From Microlunatus sagamiharensis (GTDB taxonomy: Bacteria > Actinomycetota > Actinomycetes > Propionibacteriales > Propionibacteriaceae): a DNA stretch of 64,000 nt. The notes under the pieces are model-generated. The model was not told the origin of the DNA. It was given only the letters and a program-made list of their open reading frames with translations, and did not search any database. Both the position numbers and the translations under genes were made by a program. The stretch covers positions 3,720,001 through 3,784,000 of the forward strand of contig NZ_LT629799.1 of NCBI RefSeq assembly GCF_900105785.1, given 5' to 3'. Shown here one piece after another: positions 33,781-43,258 of the stretch (position 1 is the stretch's first letter; every line of letters begins with the position of its first letter).

Positions 33781-34725
33781 TCAGGCGTTGTTGTTGCTGG
33801 TGTTGACGGCACCGTTCACGCCGGCCGGGAAGAACCCGCCCTTCGTCGCCTCGCTCGGGGTGAGGTAGACGATGTTCAGCACGTTCGCCGGGGTGCGGCT
33901 GAACGCGATGCTGTTCGAGTCGGTCGGCACGATGTTCGCGTGCTTGCCGCTGCTGCGCAGGTTCTGGTCGTCGTCCGACGAGCCGTCCACCGCGTCTCGG
34001 AGCGCCGAGATCTTCTTGACCTCGGCGAAGAGACCCTTCTGGTAGAGCGCCGAGCGGACGATGCCCGCGTGGTACGCCTCCACCGCGAGGATGCCGGCGG
34101 CCGCCTCGAGGTAGGTCTTGTTGGTGATGAGCGGGGCCGCGCCCTTGTAGGCCGTGACGCCGACGTCCTCGAAGATGAACGCGCCCAGGAGGAAGTTGTT
34201 CTCGTTCGCGAACGGGTCGAACGTCTGGTTGCTCTTGATCAGCCCGGCCGCACGGGCGGCCGCGGTGAAGCTGGTCTTGAGGTCGATCGCGGGCTGCGAC
34301 ACCTGCTGCCCGTCGAGCGCGTTCCGCAGGAACTTGACGTGGTTGCGCTCGTCCATGGCGATCTCGCGGGCGTACTCGCGGATGGCCTTGGACTTGAAGT
34401 GCACCTTCTTGCCGCCGGTGACCTTGCCCTGCGTGCCGGTACCGGTCACGTCGGTCGAGTCGAGCCCCTCGCCCCAGTAGGCGTAGGAGTAGAACTGCGC
34501 CTCGAGGTACTCGAGGTTCAGCGCGAAGTTGAGGATCGCGCTGTCGCTCGGTCCCCCGTCGCTGCTGGGTGCCGCAGAGGCGGACTCGGTACCGGCACCG
34601 GCCAGGGCCACGGCCCCGACGGTCCCGAGGCCGGCCACACCGGCGGCGCGGAGGAACGAGCGGCGGTCGTGCTCGTTCTCGGCGCTGCGGCTGATCATGT
34701 CAGCCACGACTTTCTTTCCGAACAT
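33781..34725 (-). CDS. Tat-exported ferritin-like domain protein
   Basis: This 314-residue protein has a twin-arginine signal (DRRSFLRAAGVAGLGTVGAVAL, Arg21-Arg22). A ferritin-like four-helix domain of the PF13668 type follows: LNFALNLEYLEAQFYSYA, AMDERNHVKFLRNAL and ILAVEAYHAGIVRSAL carry the Glu and ExxH residues expected for a di-iron site. The C-terminal extension is Asn/Gly/Ser-rich. Related proteins occur in desiccation- and stress-related exported ferritins; function is not established. ATG 34725 follows AAGGAG by six bases. Export would place iron or peroxide chemistry outside the membrane. Confidence 0.88.
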   Translation of the reverse strand: MFGKKVVADMISRSAENEHDRRSFLRAAGVAGLGTVGAVALAGAGTESASAAPSSDGGPSDSAILNFALNLEYLEAQFYSYAYWGEGLDSTDVTGTGTQGKVTGGKKVHFKSKAIREYAREIAMDERNHVKFLRNALDGQQVSQPAIDLKTSFTAAARAAGLIKSNQTFDPFANENNFLLGAFIFEDVGVTAYKGAAPLITNKTYLEAAAGILAVEAYHAGIVRSALYQKGLFAEVKKISALRDAVDGSSDDDQNLRSSGKHANIVPTDSNSIAFSRTPANVLNIVYLTPSEATKGGFFPAGVNGAVNTSNNNA

Positions 34726-34994
34726 CTTGCTCCTTCGCAGAGGCTCCGAGTGGTGCCACAGCGGTGCCCTCCCGTCCGCGGAGCGCGGTCCCGGGTGGCC
34801 ACGGAGACGTCTCCGGCGGATCACCCGCCGAACCCGTACCGCTGTGGTCGCGAGCGGGCCCAGGGCTCTCCGGCCCCGCGCGGGGCCGGTGGGCGAGCAG
34901 TCCGTTCGAGGCTGCTTCGTCGCTGCCTCGACGGGGGTTTGGTGGTTCTTCAGGAACTTTTCGCCACGATCTGCGTACGTCGTGTCAAGAACCG

Positions 34995-36470
34995 TCAGGA
35001 GCGGGCGGGCTGCTCGAGCGCCTCGGAGGACCGGGCGCCGGGCAGCACCATCGTGAACTCCGCCCCGCCCTGCGCCGAGCGCCCCGCGCGGACGACGCCG
35101 CCGTGCTGGTGCACGACCTGGGCGACGATCGACAGCCCGAGACCGGTGCCGGGGGTGGTCCGCGCGGTGTCGGCGCGGAAGAAGCGGTCGAAGACGTGCG
35201 GCAGGTCCGCCTCGGCGATGCCGGGCCCCTCGTCGGCGACGCGCAGCCGGTTGCCCTCGAGCTGCACGCGGACCGTCCCGCCGGGCGGGCTCCACTTGAC
35301 GGCGTTGTCGAGGAGGTTGGTCACCGCGCGCTCCAGGTCGGCCGAGACCCCCACCACGAAGAAGGGGTCGAGCTCGACGTCGAAGTCCAGGCTCGGCCCG
35401 CGACGGCGCGCCCGCTCGAGGGCCGCGGTGACGACGTGGCGGAAGTCGAGGGGCTCGGGGGTCGCCTCGCCCTCGTCGCGCGCGAGCTGGACGAGGTCAC
35501 CCACCAGCTTGGTGAACTCACCGAGCTGGCCCTGGACGTCGCCGAGGATGGCGAGCCGGTCGCCCTCCTTGAGCATGCTGGTGCGCGCGTCGATGATCAG
35601 CAGGTCGACGTTGGTCCGCAGGCTCGTGAGCGGCGTGCGCAGCTCGTGCCCGGCGTCGGCGATGAGGCGTCGCTGCCGTTCGCGCGAGGCGGCCAGCGAG
35701 TCGACCATGTCGTTGAAGGACCGGGCGAGCACGGCGACGTCGGCCGCCCCGGACACGTCGACGGGCCGGAGGTCCTTGGTCTCGGCGATCCGCTCGACCT
35801 CGCCGGAGAGCTGTCGCACCGGACGCAGGCCCGAGCGGGCGACGGCCAGGCCGGTGCCGGCCGCGAGCGCCACGCCCACCAGGCCGGTCGTGGCCACCAC
35901 GACCAGCAGCGAGGTGAGCACCGCGGCCGTCCCGCCCAGCGGGCGACCCACGACCAGGGCGACCCCGCCCAGCTCCGGCACGGGGATGGCGACGATCCGG
36001 TACACGGCCCCGTCGGAGGTCTCGCCCGAGCGCGCCGAGTGGCCGAAGTGCAGCCGCGCGACGGCGAGCTCCTCCGGCCCGAGCACCAGGTGCTCGCGCT
36101 CGTCGGGGACGTAGTAGACGCGGCCGTCGGCCCGCACCGCGGCGACGCTGATGTTGCCGGCGCGCAGCGTGCGCTCGGTCAGGCCGCCGAGGTTGCTGAG
36201 GTCCTGCGCGGTCGGGGCCGTGAGGCTGGAGGCGACCTCGACCAGCTCCTCGTCGAGGGAGGAGTAGAGGGAGGCCCGCACGCTCACCCAGCCGGCGAGG
36301 CTGCTCACGGCCACCGCCAGGGCGACGGCCGTCGTGGTCAGGTAGCTGACGCGCCGCTGCAGGGGGAGCGTCGAGAGCCACTCACGGAACCGCTGGTACA
36401 GGCCCGGCCGCCGCTGCCGGACGGGGTCCCCGTGGGCCCGGGCCGGTGCCCGGCGGGCACGCCGCTGCAC
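34995..36470 (-). CDS. mprB: Sensor histidine kinase MprB-like
   Basis: This 491-residue membrane kinase has two transmembrane helices (about 45-65 and 175-205) framing an extracytoplasmic sensor, then a HAMP domain (about 200-255). The phosphoacceptor His275 lies in AGHELRTPLTSLRTNVDLL, and an ATPase domain follows with NLLDNAVKWSPPGG, VADEGPGIAE and GTGLGLSIV. In mycobacteria MprAB senses envelope stress. GTG 36470 lies 123 bases after the response regulator, same strand. The longer linker between the two genes is unusual but the pair is clear. Confidence 0.9.
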   Translation of the reverse strand: MQRRARRAPARAHGDPVRQRRPGLYQRFREWLSTLPLQRRVSYLTTTAVALAVAVSSLAGWVSVRASLYSSLDEELVEVASSLTAPTAQDLSNLGGLTERTLRAGNISVAAVRADGRVYYVPDEREHLVLGPEELAVARLHFGHSARSGETSDGAVYRIVAIPVPELGGVALVVGRPLGGTAAVLTSLLVVVATTGLVGVALAAGTGLAVARSGLRPVRQLSGEVERIAETKDLRPVDVSGAADVAVLARSFNDMVDSLAASRERQRRLIADAGHELRTPLTSLRTNVDLLIIDARTSMLKEGDRLAILGDVQGQLGEFTKLVGDLVQLARDEGEATPEPLDFRHVVTAALERARRRGPSLDFDVELDPFFVVGVSADLERAVTNLLDNAVKWSPPGGTVRVQLEGNRLRVADEGPGIAEADLPHVFDRFFRADTARTTPGTGLGLSIVAQVVHQHGGVVRAGRSAQGGAEFTMVLPGARSSEALEQPARS

Positions 36471-36593
36471 CGCGGCCTAACCTGCCGCGCTCGTACGCAC
36501 CGCAGCCGTACGCACCTGCGACGACCTCCTCGCGTCCCGGGGGCCAGCCCCGGGTGGACCGCCGCTCGCCGTCGACCGACCTCGCGGGTCGAC

Positions 36594-37289
36594 CTACGGA
36601 GGGGTCTCCCGCAGCACGTAGCCCACCCCACGCACAGTGTGGATGAGCCTCGGCTCGCCGTCGACCTCGGTCTTGCGCCGCAGGTAGCCGATGTAGACCT
36701 CGAGCGAGTTGGCCGTGGTCGGGAAGTCGAAGCCCCACACCTCGTTGAGCAGCCAGCTGCGCTCGAGCACGCGGCGCGGGTGCTGCATGAAGGCCTCGAG
36801 CAGGGCGAACTCGGTGCGCGTCAGGCTGATCTGGCGGGCGCCCCGCAGCACCTCGCGCGTCTGGGTGTTGAGCACCAGGTCGCCGAAGGCGAGGCTCTGC
36901 GTGGACGGGTCGTTCGAGTCGGCCGTGGTGCCCGAGCGCCGCACCAGCGCCCGGAGCCGCGCGAGCAGCTCGTCGAGCGCGAAGGGCTTGGCCATGTAGT
37001 CGTCGCCGCCCGCGTCCAGGCCGTCGACCCGGTCGCCGACCGCGTCGCGCGCGGTGAGGACGAGGATCGGGACGTCGTTGCCGGCCGAGCGCAGCATCCG
37101 CGTGGTCTCGAGCCCGTCGAGGCGCGGCATCATCACGTCCATGATGACGGCGTCCGGGCGGTGCGCGGCCAGCTTGGCCAGCGCCTCGACGCCGTCCTCG
37201 GCCGTGCTGACCTCGTAGTCGTTGTACTCCAGGGAGCGCGCGAGCGAGTCCCGGACGGCCTGGTCGTCGTCCACGACGAGGATGTGCAT
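36594..37289 (-). CDS. mprA: Response regulator MprA
   Basis: This 231-residue OmpR-type regulator has a receiver with phospho-Asp51 ([15 protein letters not shown]) and a winged-helix domain ending [18 protein letters not shown], as I recall for mycobacterial MprA. The [20 protein letters not shown] and [12 protein letters not shown] segments are also characteristic. It is likely to regulate envelope-stress genes with MprB downstream. It starts 13 bases after the stop of the TetR gene on the same strand, so the three may be cotranscribed. Confidence 0.92.
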   Translation of the reverse strand: MHILVVDDDQAVRDSLARSLEYNDYEVSTAEDGVEALAKLAAHRPDAVIMDVMMPRLDGLETTRMLRSAGNDVPILVLTARDAVGDRVDGLDAGGDDYMAKPFALDELLARLRALVRRSGTTADSNDPSTQSLAFGDLVLNTQTREVLRGARQISLTRTEFALLEAFMQHPRRVLERSWLLNEVWGFDFPTTANSLEVYIGYLRRKTEVDGEPRLIHTVRGVGYVLRETPP

Positions 37290-37302
37290 GCGGTGGAGTC
37301 TG

Positions 37303-37989
37303 TCAGACGGTCCCGGCGTCGTGGTGCACCGCTCGTGGAGTGCGCGGGCGTGTCAAGTTCATGATCAACGCGTGCATGGCCGTCGGGTCGAGCCGACCGG
37401 TGAAGAGCGCGCGCTGGTGCATGTGGTCGTGGGCCGCCATCAGCAGGTCGAGCGCGAGCTCGACGGGCATCGTGAACTCGAGCTCGGCGAACTCGAGCGC
37501 GTCGGCCACGAGCGCGTGCACCTGCGCCCGGCACGCGTCCACGAAGGCCTCGTACGGAGCGCGCAGGTCGGCCACCCGCGCGGCGTAGAGGAGCAGCTCC
37601 TGCTGCGCGAGCAGGCTGGTCCGGTCCCCGTCGCCGCCGAGGTTGAGGCGACCGAGGACCCGGGAGACTGCCTCGGTCGGCGCGAGGCCCTCGTCCTGCG
37701 CCTTGAGCTCCGCCACGGCCCGCTCCGCCGCCGCGTACTCCTCGGCGATGCCCTGCTCGATCAGCGCGAGCACGAGCGCGTCCTTGTCGGCGAAGTTGGA
37801 GTAGAAGGCGCCGCGGGTGAAGCCGGCGGCCTCGCAGATCTCCTCCACGCTGGCCCCGATCACGCCCCGCTCGGCGAACACGGCGACGGCGGCGGCCATC
37901 AGGCGCTGGCGCGTACGGGTCCGGCGCGCGCTGAGCGCGGGGACCGGCGTCGTCGTCGGTGCGGCGGCCGCCTCGGGGAGCGACGTCAT
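37303..37989 (-). CDS. TetR-family regulator divergent to MMPL transporter
   Basis: This 228-residue protein has an N-terminal HTH (about residues 22-70: [18 protein letters not shown], then [30 protein letters not shown]). It is divergent from the MMPL-YhgE/Pip genes with a palindrome between, so it most likely represses them and itself. ATG 37989 has AAGGTGA five bases upstream; the extension to 38019 runs into the operator. It is followed closely by mprA, an arrangement that could tie envelope stress signalling to the transporter switch. Confidence 0.9.
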   Translation of the reverse strand: MTSLPEAAAAPTTTPVPALSARRTRTRQRLMAAAVAVFAERGVIGASVEEICEAAGFTRGAFYSNFADKDALVLALIEQGIAEEYAAAERAVAELKAQDEGLAPTEAVSRVLGRLNLGGDGDRTSLLAQQELLLYAARVADLRAPYEAFVDACRAQVHALVADALEFAELEFTMPVELALDLLMAAHDHMHQRALFTGRLDPTAMHALIMNLTRPRTPRAVHHDAGTV

Positions 37990-38013
37990 GGGGATCACCT
38001 TAGCGCTCGTTGC

Positions 38014-38044
38014 ATACACACCTGTATCGCATACAGTCGTGTAT
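38014..38044. promoter_or_regulatory. Imperfect TetR operator between tetR and MMPL genes
   Basis: A 31-base inverted repeat has matching outer ATACAC/GTGTAT and inner CTGTAT/ATACAG blocks around a CGC centre. It is one of the few AT-rich spots in the region and ends five bases before the MMPL start codon. Confidence 0.8.
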
Positions 38045-38048
38045 CGAG

Positions 38049-40898
38049 ATGAGTTCCTTCCTGTACGGCCTCGGCCGCTCCTCGTACCGGCACCGCCTGC
38101 GCGTCGTGCTGATCTGGCTCGCGGTCCTCGCCGTGCTCGGCGGCTCCTCGGTCGCCGTCAGCAAGGGGTTCGACGAGAACTTCTCGCTGCCGGGCACCGA
38201 GTCGCAGACCGCCCTCGACTCGCTGAACCGCACCTTTCCCCAGGCCGGTGGCACCACCGCCCAGGTCGTCGTCGTCCCCCGCGAGGGCGAGTCGGTGCGG
38301 TCCTCCGCGGCGCGGAAGGCCATCGATGCGAGCGCCGAGCGGCTGCGCGACGTGAGCCAGGTCGACACCGTGTCCGGGCCCTTCGACGAGTACGCGAAGG
38401 GCCAGGTCGCCGGGGACGACTCGGCCGCGATCATCAACGTCACCTTCGCGGTGCCCGCCGTCGACATCGGCGAGGCCACCTTCGACGAGCTGGCCCAGCA
38501 GCGCGCGGAGCTGCAGGCCGCGCTGCCGGGTTCGGAGGTCTCGGCGGGCGGCGACGCGTACACCGGCGGCACCCCGGGCGTGAGCTGGGTCGAGGGCATC
38601 GGCGTGCTGGTGGCGCTGATCGTGCTGTGGCTGACGCTCGGCTCGCTCCGCGCGGCGGGCATGCCGCTGCTGACCGCGCTGCTCGGCGTCGGGCTGACCG
38701 TCGCCCTCATCTTCGGCGCGACCGGCTTCGCCACGGTCTCCTCGACCACCCCGCTGCTGGCCCTGATGCTCGGGCTGGCCGTGGGCATCGACTACGCGCT
38801 GTTCATCACCTCGCGCCACCGCGACCAGCTGCGCGACGGCATGGACCCCGAGGAGTCGGTGGCGCGCGCCGTGGCCACGGCGGGCTCGGCGGTGGTCTTC
38901 GCCGGGATGACGGTGATGATCGCACTGGTCGGCCTGTCGGTGGCCGGCATCCCCTTCCTCAGCATCATGGGCGTCGCGGCCGCGGTCGGCGTAGCCATCG
39001 CGGTCATGATCGCCCTCACCCTGCTGCCCGCCCTGCTCGGCTTCCTCGGCGACCGGCTGCGGCCCAAGGCCAAGGAGCCCCGCACCTCGAAGGCCCGGGC
39101 GAAGGCGGCCGCCGAGCCGCAGCGCCGCCCGCGCGTCGGCCTCGGCCGGCGCTGGGTGCGCCTGGTGACGCGCGCCCCGGTCGTCACCGTGGTGCTCGTG
39201 CTCGTCGCGCTCGGCGCGATGGCCTACCCCGCCAAGGACCTCCGCATCGCCCTGCCGAGCAACGGCACGGCCGAGGAGGGCACCCCGGCGCGCGTCACGT
39301 ACGACCTCGTCGCCGAGCACTTCGGCCAGGGCTACAACGGGCCGCTGATCGTCACCGCGACCATCGTCGGTTCCGACGACCCGCTCGGGGTCATGGACGG
39401 CATGGCCGACGAGCTGCGGGACCTCCCCGGCGTGGCCAGCGTGCCGCTCGCGACGCCCAACGAGGACGCCGACACCGGCATCATCCAGGTCATCCCCGAG
39501 GGTGCTCCGGACAGCGAGGAGACCAAGCAGCTGGTCCGCGACATCCGCGCGCTCCAGCCGCACTTCGAGGACGAGTACGGGGTGGCCACCGCCGTCACCG
39601 GCTTCACCGCCGTCGGCATCGACATCTCCGACCGGCTGGGCGCGGCCCTGGTGCCCTTCGGGATCCTCGTCGTCGGCCTGTCCCTGGTGCTGCTGACGAT
39701 GGTCTTCCGCTCGGTCTGGGTGCCGGTCAAGGCGACCGTCGGCTTCCTGCTGAGCGTGGGTGCGGCCTTCGGCGCCACCGCCATGGTCTTCGAGTACGGC
39801 TGGTTCGGCTCGGTCTTCAACGTCCACCAGACCTCTCCGGTGATCAGCTTCCTGCCGATCCTGCTGATGGGCATCCTCTTCGGGCTGGCCATGGACTACG
39901 AGGTCTTCCTCGTCTCCCGGATGCGCGAGGAGTACGTCCACGGGGTGAACGCTGCCTCTGAGGGGGGACGACCCCCCACACCCCCCGCAGGGGTTCCACT
40001 CGCTGGCGCTCGCGAAACCCGCGCCGGCGGCCCGTCCAAGGCGGTGGCCCGGGCGGCCGTGGAGAACGGGTTCGTCGCCTCGTCGCGCGTCGTCGTCGCG
40101 GCCGCGGTGATCATGCTGTCGGTGTTCGGCGGCTTCGTCCCCGACGGCGAGGGCCCGATCAAGACCATCGGCTTCGGGCTCGCGGTCGGCGTGTTCGTCG
40201 ACGCGTTCATCGTGCGCATGACGCTCGTCCCCGCAGTGCTCACGCTGCTCGGCACGAAGGCCTGGTGGCTGCCGCGCTGGATCGACCGCCGCCTGCCGTC
40301 CTTCGACGTGGAGGGCGAGGGCCTGCACCACCAGGTCTCCCTGGCCGCCTGGCCGTCGGCCGACGACACCCACCTCGTGCTCGCCGACGGGCTCCGCGTC
40401 GGCGGCTGGGACGTCAGCACCGCCCTGCCCCCGGGGGAGGTGCTCGTGGTCGAGGGCCCGGCCGGCCCCGGCCGTAGCGCGCTGCTGCTCACGCTGTCCG
40501 GGCGCATGCGGCTGCCCGAGGCCGAGCCCGGCGAGCACGGCGGACACGTCTCCCGCGTCAAGGTCGCGGGGTTCGTGCTGCCCGAGCAGGCCGGCCGCGT
40601 CCGGCGGCGGACGGCGTACGTCGATCTCGCCGGGACGACCGACCTGCCCCGCGAGCTGGCCTCCGTGGCCCGCGCGAAGCCGGACGTGCTGTTCCTCGAC
40701 CACGTCGAGGCGCTGACCGACCCGGGGGCCGACCCCGACGCCCGGGCCGCGCTGGCCCGGACGCTCGACGAGGTCGTCGCCGGTCGCACCACGGCGGCCG
40801 TCCTCGCGGTGACCGACCGCTCCGGGCTCGACACCCTCCTGCGCGGCCCCAGCCGCGTTCTGGACCTGCGCCCCCGCCCGGCGCTCGCCCAGGCCTGA
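38049..40898 (+). CDS. MMPL/RND transporter fused to a degenerate ATPase-like domain
   Basis: This 949-residue protein's first about 740 residues are an MmpL-type transporter: 11-12 helices with two extracytoplasmic loops, family strings LALMLGLAVGIDYALFITSRHR and ILLMGILFGLAMDYEVFLVSRMR. After a short linker, residues about 755-949 look like an ABC-type nucleotide-binding domain. It has GPAGPGRSALLLTLSGR (803-819) in place of Walker A (Arg for the Lys) and DVLFLDHVEAL (879-889) like Walker B; no LSGGQ motif is visible. Residues about 637-657 are an insertion from a DNA repeat. It probably exports lipids or drugs together with the YhgE/Pip protein. The ATG lies just after the operator and lacks a strong ribosome site. 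Confidence 0.88.
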   Translation: MSSFLYGLGRSSYRHRLRVVLIWLAVLAVLGGSSVAVSKGFDENFSLPGTESQTALDSLNRTFPQAGGTTAQVVVVPREGESVRSSAARKAIDASAERLRDVSQVDTVSGPFDEYAKGQVAGDDSAAIINVTFAVPAVDIGEATFDELAQQRAELQAALPGSEVSAGGDAYTGGTPGVSWVEGIGVLVALIVLWLTLGSLRAAGMPLLTALLGVGLTVALIFGATGFATVSSTTPLLALMLGLAVGIDYALFITSRHRDQLRDGMDPEESVARAVATAGSAVVFAGMTVMIALVGLSVAGIPFLSIMGVAAAVGVAIAVMIALTLLPALLGFLGDRLRPKAKEPRTSKARAKAAAEPQRRPRVGLGRRWVRLVTRAPVVTVVLVLVALGAMAYPAKDLRIALPSNGTAEEGTPARVTYDLVAEHFGQGYNGPLIVTATIVGSDDPLGVMDGMADELRDLPGVASVPLATPNEDADTGIIQVIPEGAPDSEETKQLVRDIRALQPHFEDEYGVATAVTGFTAVGIDISDRLGAALVPFGILVVGLSLVLLTMVFRSVWVPVKATVGFLLSVGAAFGATAMVFEYGWFGSVFNVHQTSPVISFLPILLMGILFGLAMDYEVFLVSRMREEYVHGVNAASEGGRPPTPPAGVPLAGARETRAGGPSKAVARAAVENGFVASSRVVVAAAVIMLSVFGGFVPDGEGPIKTIGFGLAVGVFVDAFIVRMTLVPAVLTLLGTKAWWLPRWIDRRLPSFDVEGEGLHHQVSLAAWPSADDTHLVLADGLRVGGWDVSTALPPGEVLVVEGPAGPGRSALLLTLSGRMRLPEAEPGEHGGHVSRVKVAGFVLPEQAGRVRRRTAYVDLAGTTDLPRELASVARAKPDVLFLDHVEALTDPGADPDARAALARTLDEVVAGRTTAAVLAVTDRSGLDTLLRGPSRVLDLRPRPALAQA
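39957..40020. repeat. Repeat-like insertion inside the MMPL gene
   Basis: The segment includes a GGGGGG-ACGA-CCCCCC hairpin (39962-39977), a second C-run and an imperfect palindrome GGGTTCCACTCGC...GCTCGCGAAACCC. It encodes a Pro/Gly-rich stretch between two conserved MMPL blocks where relatives have only a few residues. Its composition is unlike the flanking coding DNA and typical of an intergenic repeat. Confidence 0.6.
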
Positions 40899-40932
40899 CT
40901 CCTCCCGCACGACCTCTGACAAGGGACTTCGC

Positions 40933-43236
40933 ATGTTCTCGCTGGAACGCGCCGACGGCAGCCGCCGGGTCGGCCTCGCCTCGCTGATCGGGCTCCTGCT
41001 CGTGCCGCTGGTGCTGGCCGGCGGCTTCCTGGCCGCCACCTGGAAGTCGACCGACCGCCTCGACCGCGTCCAGGCGGCGGTCGTCAACCTCGACGAGCCG
41101 GTCAAGATCGACAAGCAGACGGTGCCGCTCGGGCGGCAGCTCGCAGGTGGGCTGGTCGACGGCAAGACGGGGGACGGCGACGGGGCCGAGCGGGCCGCGG
41201 ACACGAACTTCTCGTGGGTCCTCACCGACGCCGACGACGCCCGCAGCGGTCTCGACTCCGGCCGCTACGCCGCGGTGGTCACCATCCCCAAGGACTTCTC
41301 GGCGCGCGCCACGTCGTACAGCGACCAGTCCGGCGACTCCGCCGAGCAGGCCGTGCTCGACGTCCAGACCTCGCCGGTCAGCGGCGTCACCGACCCCGTC
41401 GTCGGCCAGGCCATCGCGAGCACGGCGACGCGCGTGCTCAACAACACCCTGACCGAGCAGTACGTCCAGAACGTGTTCGTCGGCTTCAACGACACCAAGA
41501 AGCAGTTCAGCAAGGTCGCCGACGCCGCCGGCCAGCTCGACGACGGCACGAAGCAGCTCGCCGACGGGCTCGACCAGACCTCCGAGGGCACGACCAAGCT
41601 CTCCGACGGCCTCGACCAGCTCGCCGACGGCGGCCCGCAGCTCGCGAGCGGGACCAAGCAGCTCAGCAGCGGCCTCGACCAGCTCGCGGCCGGCGGGCCC
41701 AAGCTGGCCAGCGGCACCAAGCAGCTCGCGAGCGGGCTCGACCAGTACGCCGACGGCGTCGGCACGCTCGCGGACAAGACCGCCGCGCTGCCCAAGGGCG
41801 GGCGGCAGATCGCGGACGGCGTCGCCGGGATCGAGGGCGGGCTGAAGCAGTACCAGAAGGCCCTGCGTGAGCAGGCGGACCAGGCGGCCTCGCTCCCGCA
41901 GCCGACGCCACCCACGGAGGCGGAGATCGCGGCGGCGATCCAGAAGGCCTCGCCGGCAGCGCCCACCTGCGCCCAGCTCAACCGGGGCTTCGCCGCGGCC
42001 GGTGCCACCGAGCTCGACGCGGCGCAGTGCGCGGTCGTGCTCAACCTGCTCACGCAGGCCGGCACCGACGCGACGACCACAGCGCTGACGGTGGCGGGCG
42101 AGCAGACCGCCCCCTTCACGCAGGCGCTGGCCACCTACTCGGGCAGCCAGGGCGCGGCGAAGGCGCTCGACGGCGCGGCCGCCGGGCTCAGCACCAAGGA
42201 TCCCGAGACCGGCCAGAGCATCATCTCGGGCACCGCCGCGCTCGCCGACGGCGCGGACCAGCTCGCCGACGGCCTCACGCCGCTCGCCGCCGGGATCAAG
42301 CAGCTCGACACCGGCGCTCAGGGACTGGCCTCGGGGGCGGGCGAGCTCAGCAGCGGGGTCGGCCAGTACACCGGCGGCGTCACCAAGATCGCCGACGGCG
42401 CCGGCACCCTCAGCACCGGCGTCGAGCAGTACACGGGCGGCGTCACCGGCGTGGCCGACGGTGCGCGGCAGCTGAGCACCGGTCTGGTCAAGCTCTCGGC
42501 CGGGGCGGACCAGCTCGCCGACGGGACCGGCCAGCTGGCCGATGGGCTCAAGGACGGCGCCAAGCAGATCCCGACGTACGACAAGCAGGCGCGCGAGCGC
42601 CTCTCGACCGTCGTCGCCGCGCCGGTCGCGTCGTCCGACGTCACCTCGGTCTTCTCGAACGTCGCCACCACGACCCTGCTCGCCGTCCTGGCGCTCTGGG
42701 TCGGCGGCCTCGCGAGCTACCTCGTGCTGCGCGCGGTGTCGGCCAAGGCGCTGGCGAGCATGAAGTCGTCGTGGCGCCTCAGCCTGGAGAGCCTGCTGCC
42801 GGCCGCGGTCGTCGCCGCCGTGCAGTCGGTGGTCCTGACCGTGCTGATGACCGCGCTGCTCGACCTCGGCGCCGGCCAGGTCGTCCGGCTCCTCGGGCTG
42901 AGCCTGCTGGCGGGGCTGGTGTTCGTCGCCCTGAACCACGCGCTGGTCGCCTGGTTCGGCGGGGTCGGGCGCTTCGTCTCGGTCGTGCTCGTCGTGCTCA
43001 CCGCGGCCGCCGCGCTGACGTCGGCCGTGCCGGAGGTCTTCGACTCGGTCACGCCGCTGCTCCCGCTGACCCCGGCGCTCCAGGGGATGCGGGCCGTGGT
43101 CACCGGCAACGGCGGGGGGGCCCAGGCCGCGCTGCTGCTGGCCTGGCTCGTCGTCGGGCTCGCCGCGGGCGTGCTCGCGACGGCCCGGCACCGCACGGTG
43201 CGCTCGAACGCGCTGGTCGCCGCCCCCGCCCGCTGA
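40933..43236 (+). CDS. YhgE/Pip-domain membrane protein
   Basis: This 767-residue protein has one N-terminal helix (about 12-35) and a Pip-like extracytoplasmic N-domain. A long region of hydrophilic heptad-like repeats follows (about 200-290 and 430-560; units like ADGLDQ and ASGTKQL), then about five to six C-terminal helices (about 575-755). This is the ABC-2-like YhgE/Pip layout, related to phage infection protein and type VII accessory EsaA-like proteins. Role unknown; such proteins often pair with ATPases or MMPL transporters. It starts 34 bases after the MMPL gene with AAGGGA as ribosome site, in the same operon under the TetR operator. Confidence 0.92.
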   Translation: MFSLERADGSRRVGLASLIGLLLVPLVLAGGFLAATWKSTDRLDRVQAAVVNLDEPVKIDKQTVPLGRQLAGGLVDGKTGDGDGAERAADTNFSWVLTDADDARSGLDSGRYAAVVTIPKDFSARATSYSDQSGDSAEQAVLDVQTSPVSGVTDPVVGQAIASTATRVLNNTLTEQYVQNVFVGFNDTKKQFSKVADAAGQLDDGTKQLADGLDQTSEGTTKLSDGLDQLADGGPQLASGTKQLSSGLDQLAAGGPKLASGTKQLASGLDQYADGVGTLADKTAALPKGGRQIADGVAGIEGGLKQYQKALREQADQAASLPQPTPPTEAEIAAAIQKASPAAPTCAQLNRGFAAAGATELDAAQCAVVLNLLTQAGTDATTTALTVAGEQTAPFTQALATYSGSQGAAKALDGAAAGLSTKDPETGQSIISGTAALADGADQLADGLTPLAAGIKQLDTGAQGLASGAGELSSGVGQYTGGVTKIADGAGTLSTGVEQYTGGVTGVADGARQLSTGLVKLSAGADQLADGTGQLADGLKDGAKQIPTYDKQARERLSTVVAAPVASSDVTSVFSNVATTTLLAVLALWVGGLASYLVLRAVSAKALASMKSSWRLSLESLLPAAVVAAVQSVVLTVLMTALLDLGAGQVVRLLGLSLLAGLVFVALNHALVAWFGGVGRFVSVVLVVLTAAAALTSAVPEVFDSVTPLLPLTPALQGMRAVVTGNGGGAQAALLLAWLVVGLAAGVLATARHRTVRSNALVAAPAR

Positions 43237-43258
43237 GCGCTGGCGGGGTGGGGCCCGG

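Noticed and set aside
41540-42560. Tandem DNA repeat element within the YhgE/Pip gene
   Set aside because: The periodicity reflects the heptad-like ADGLDQ/ASGTKQL protein repeats normal for this family.
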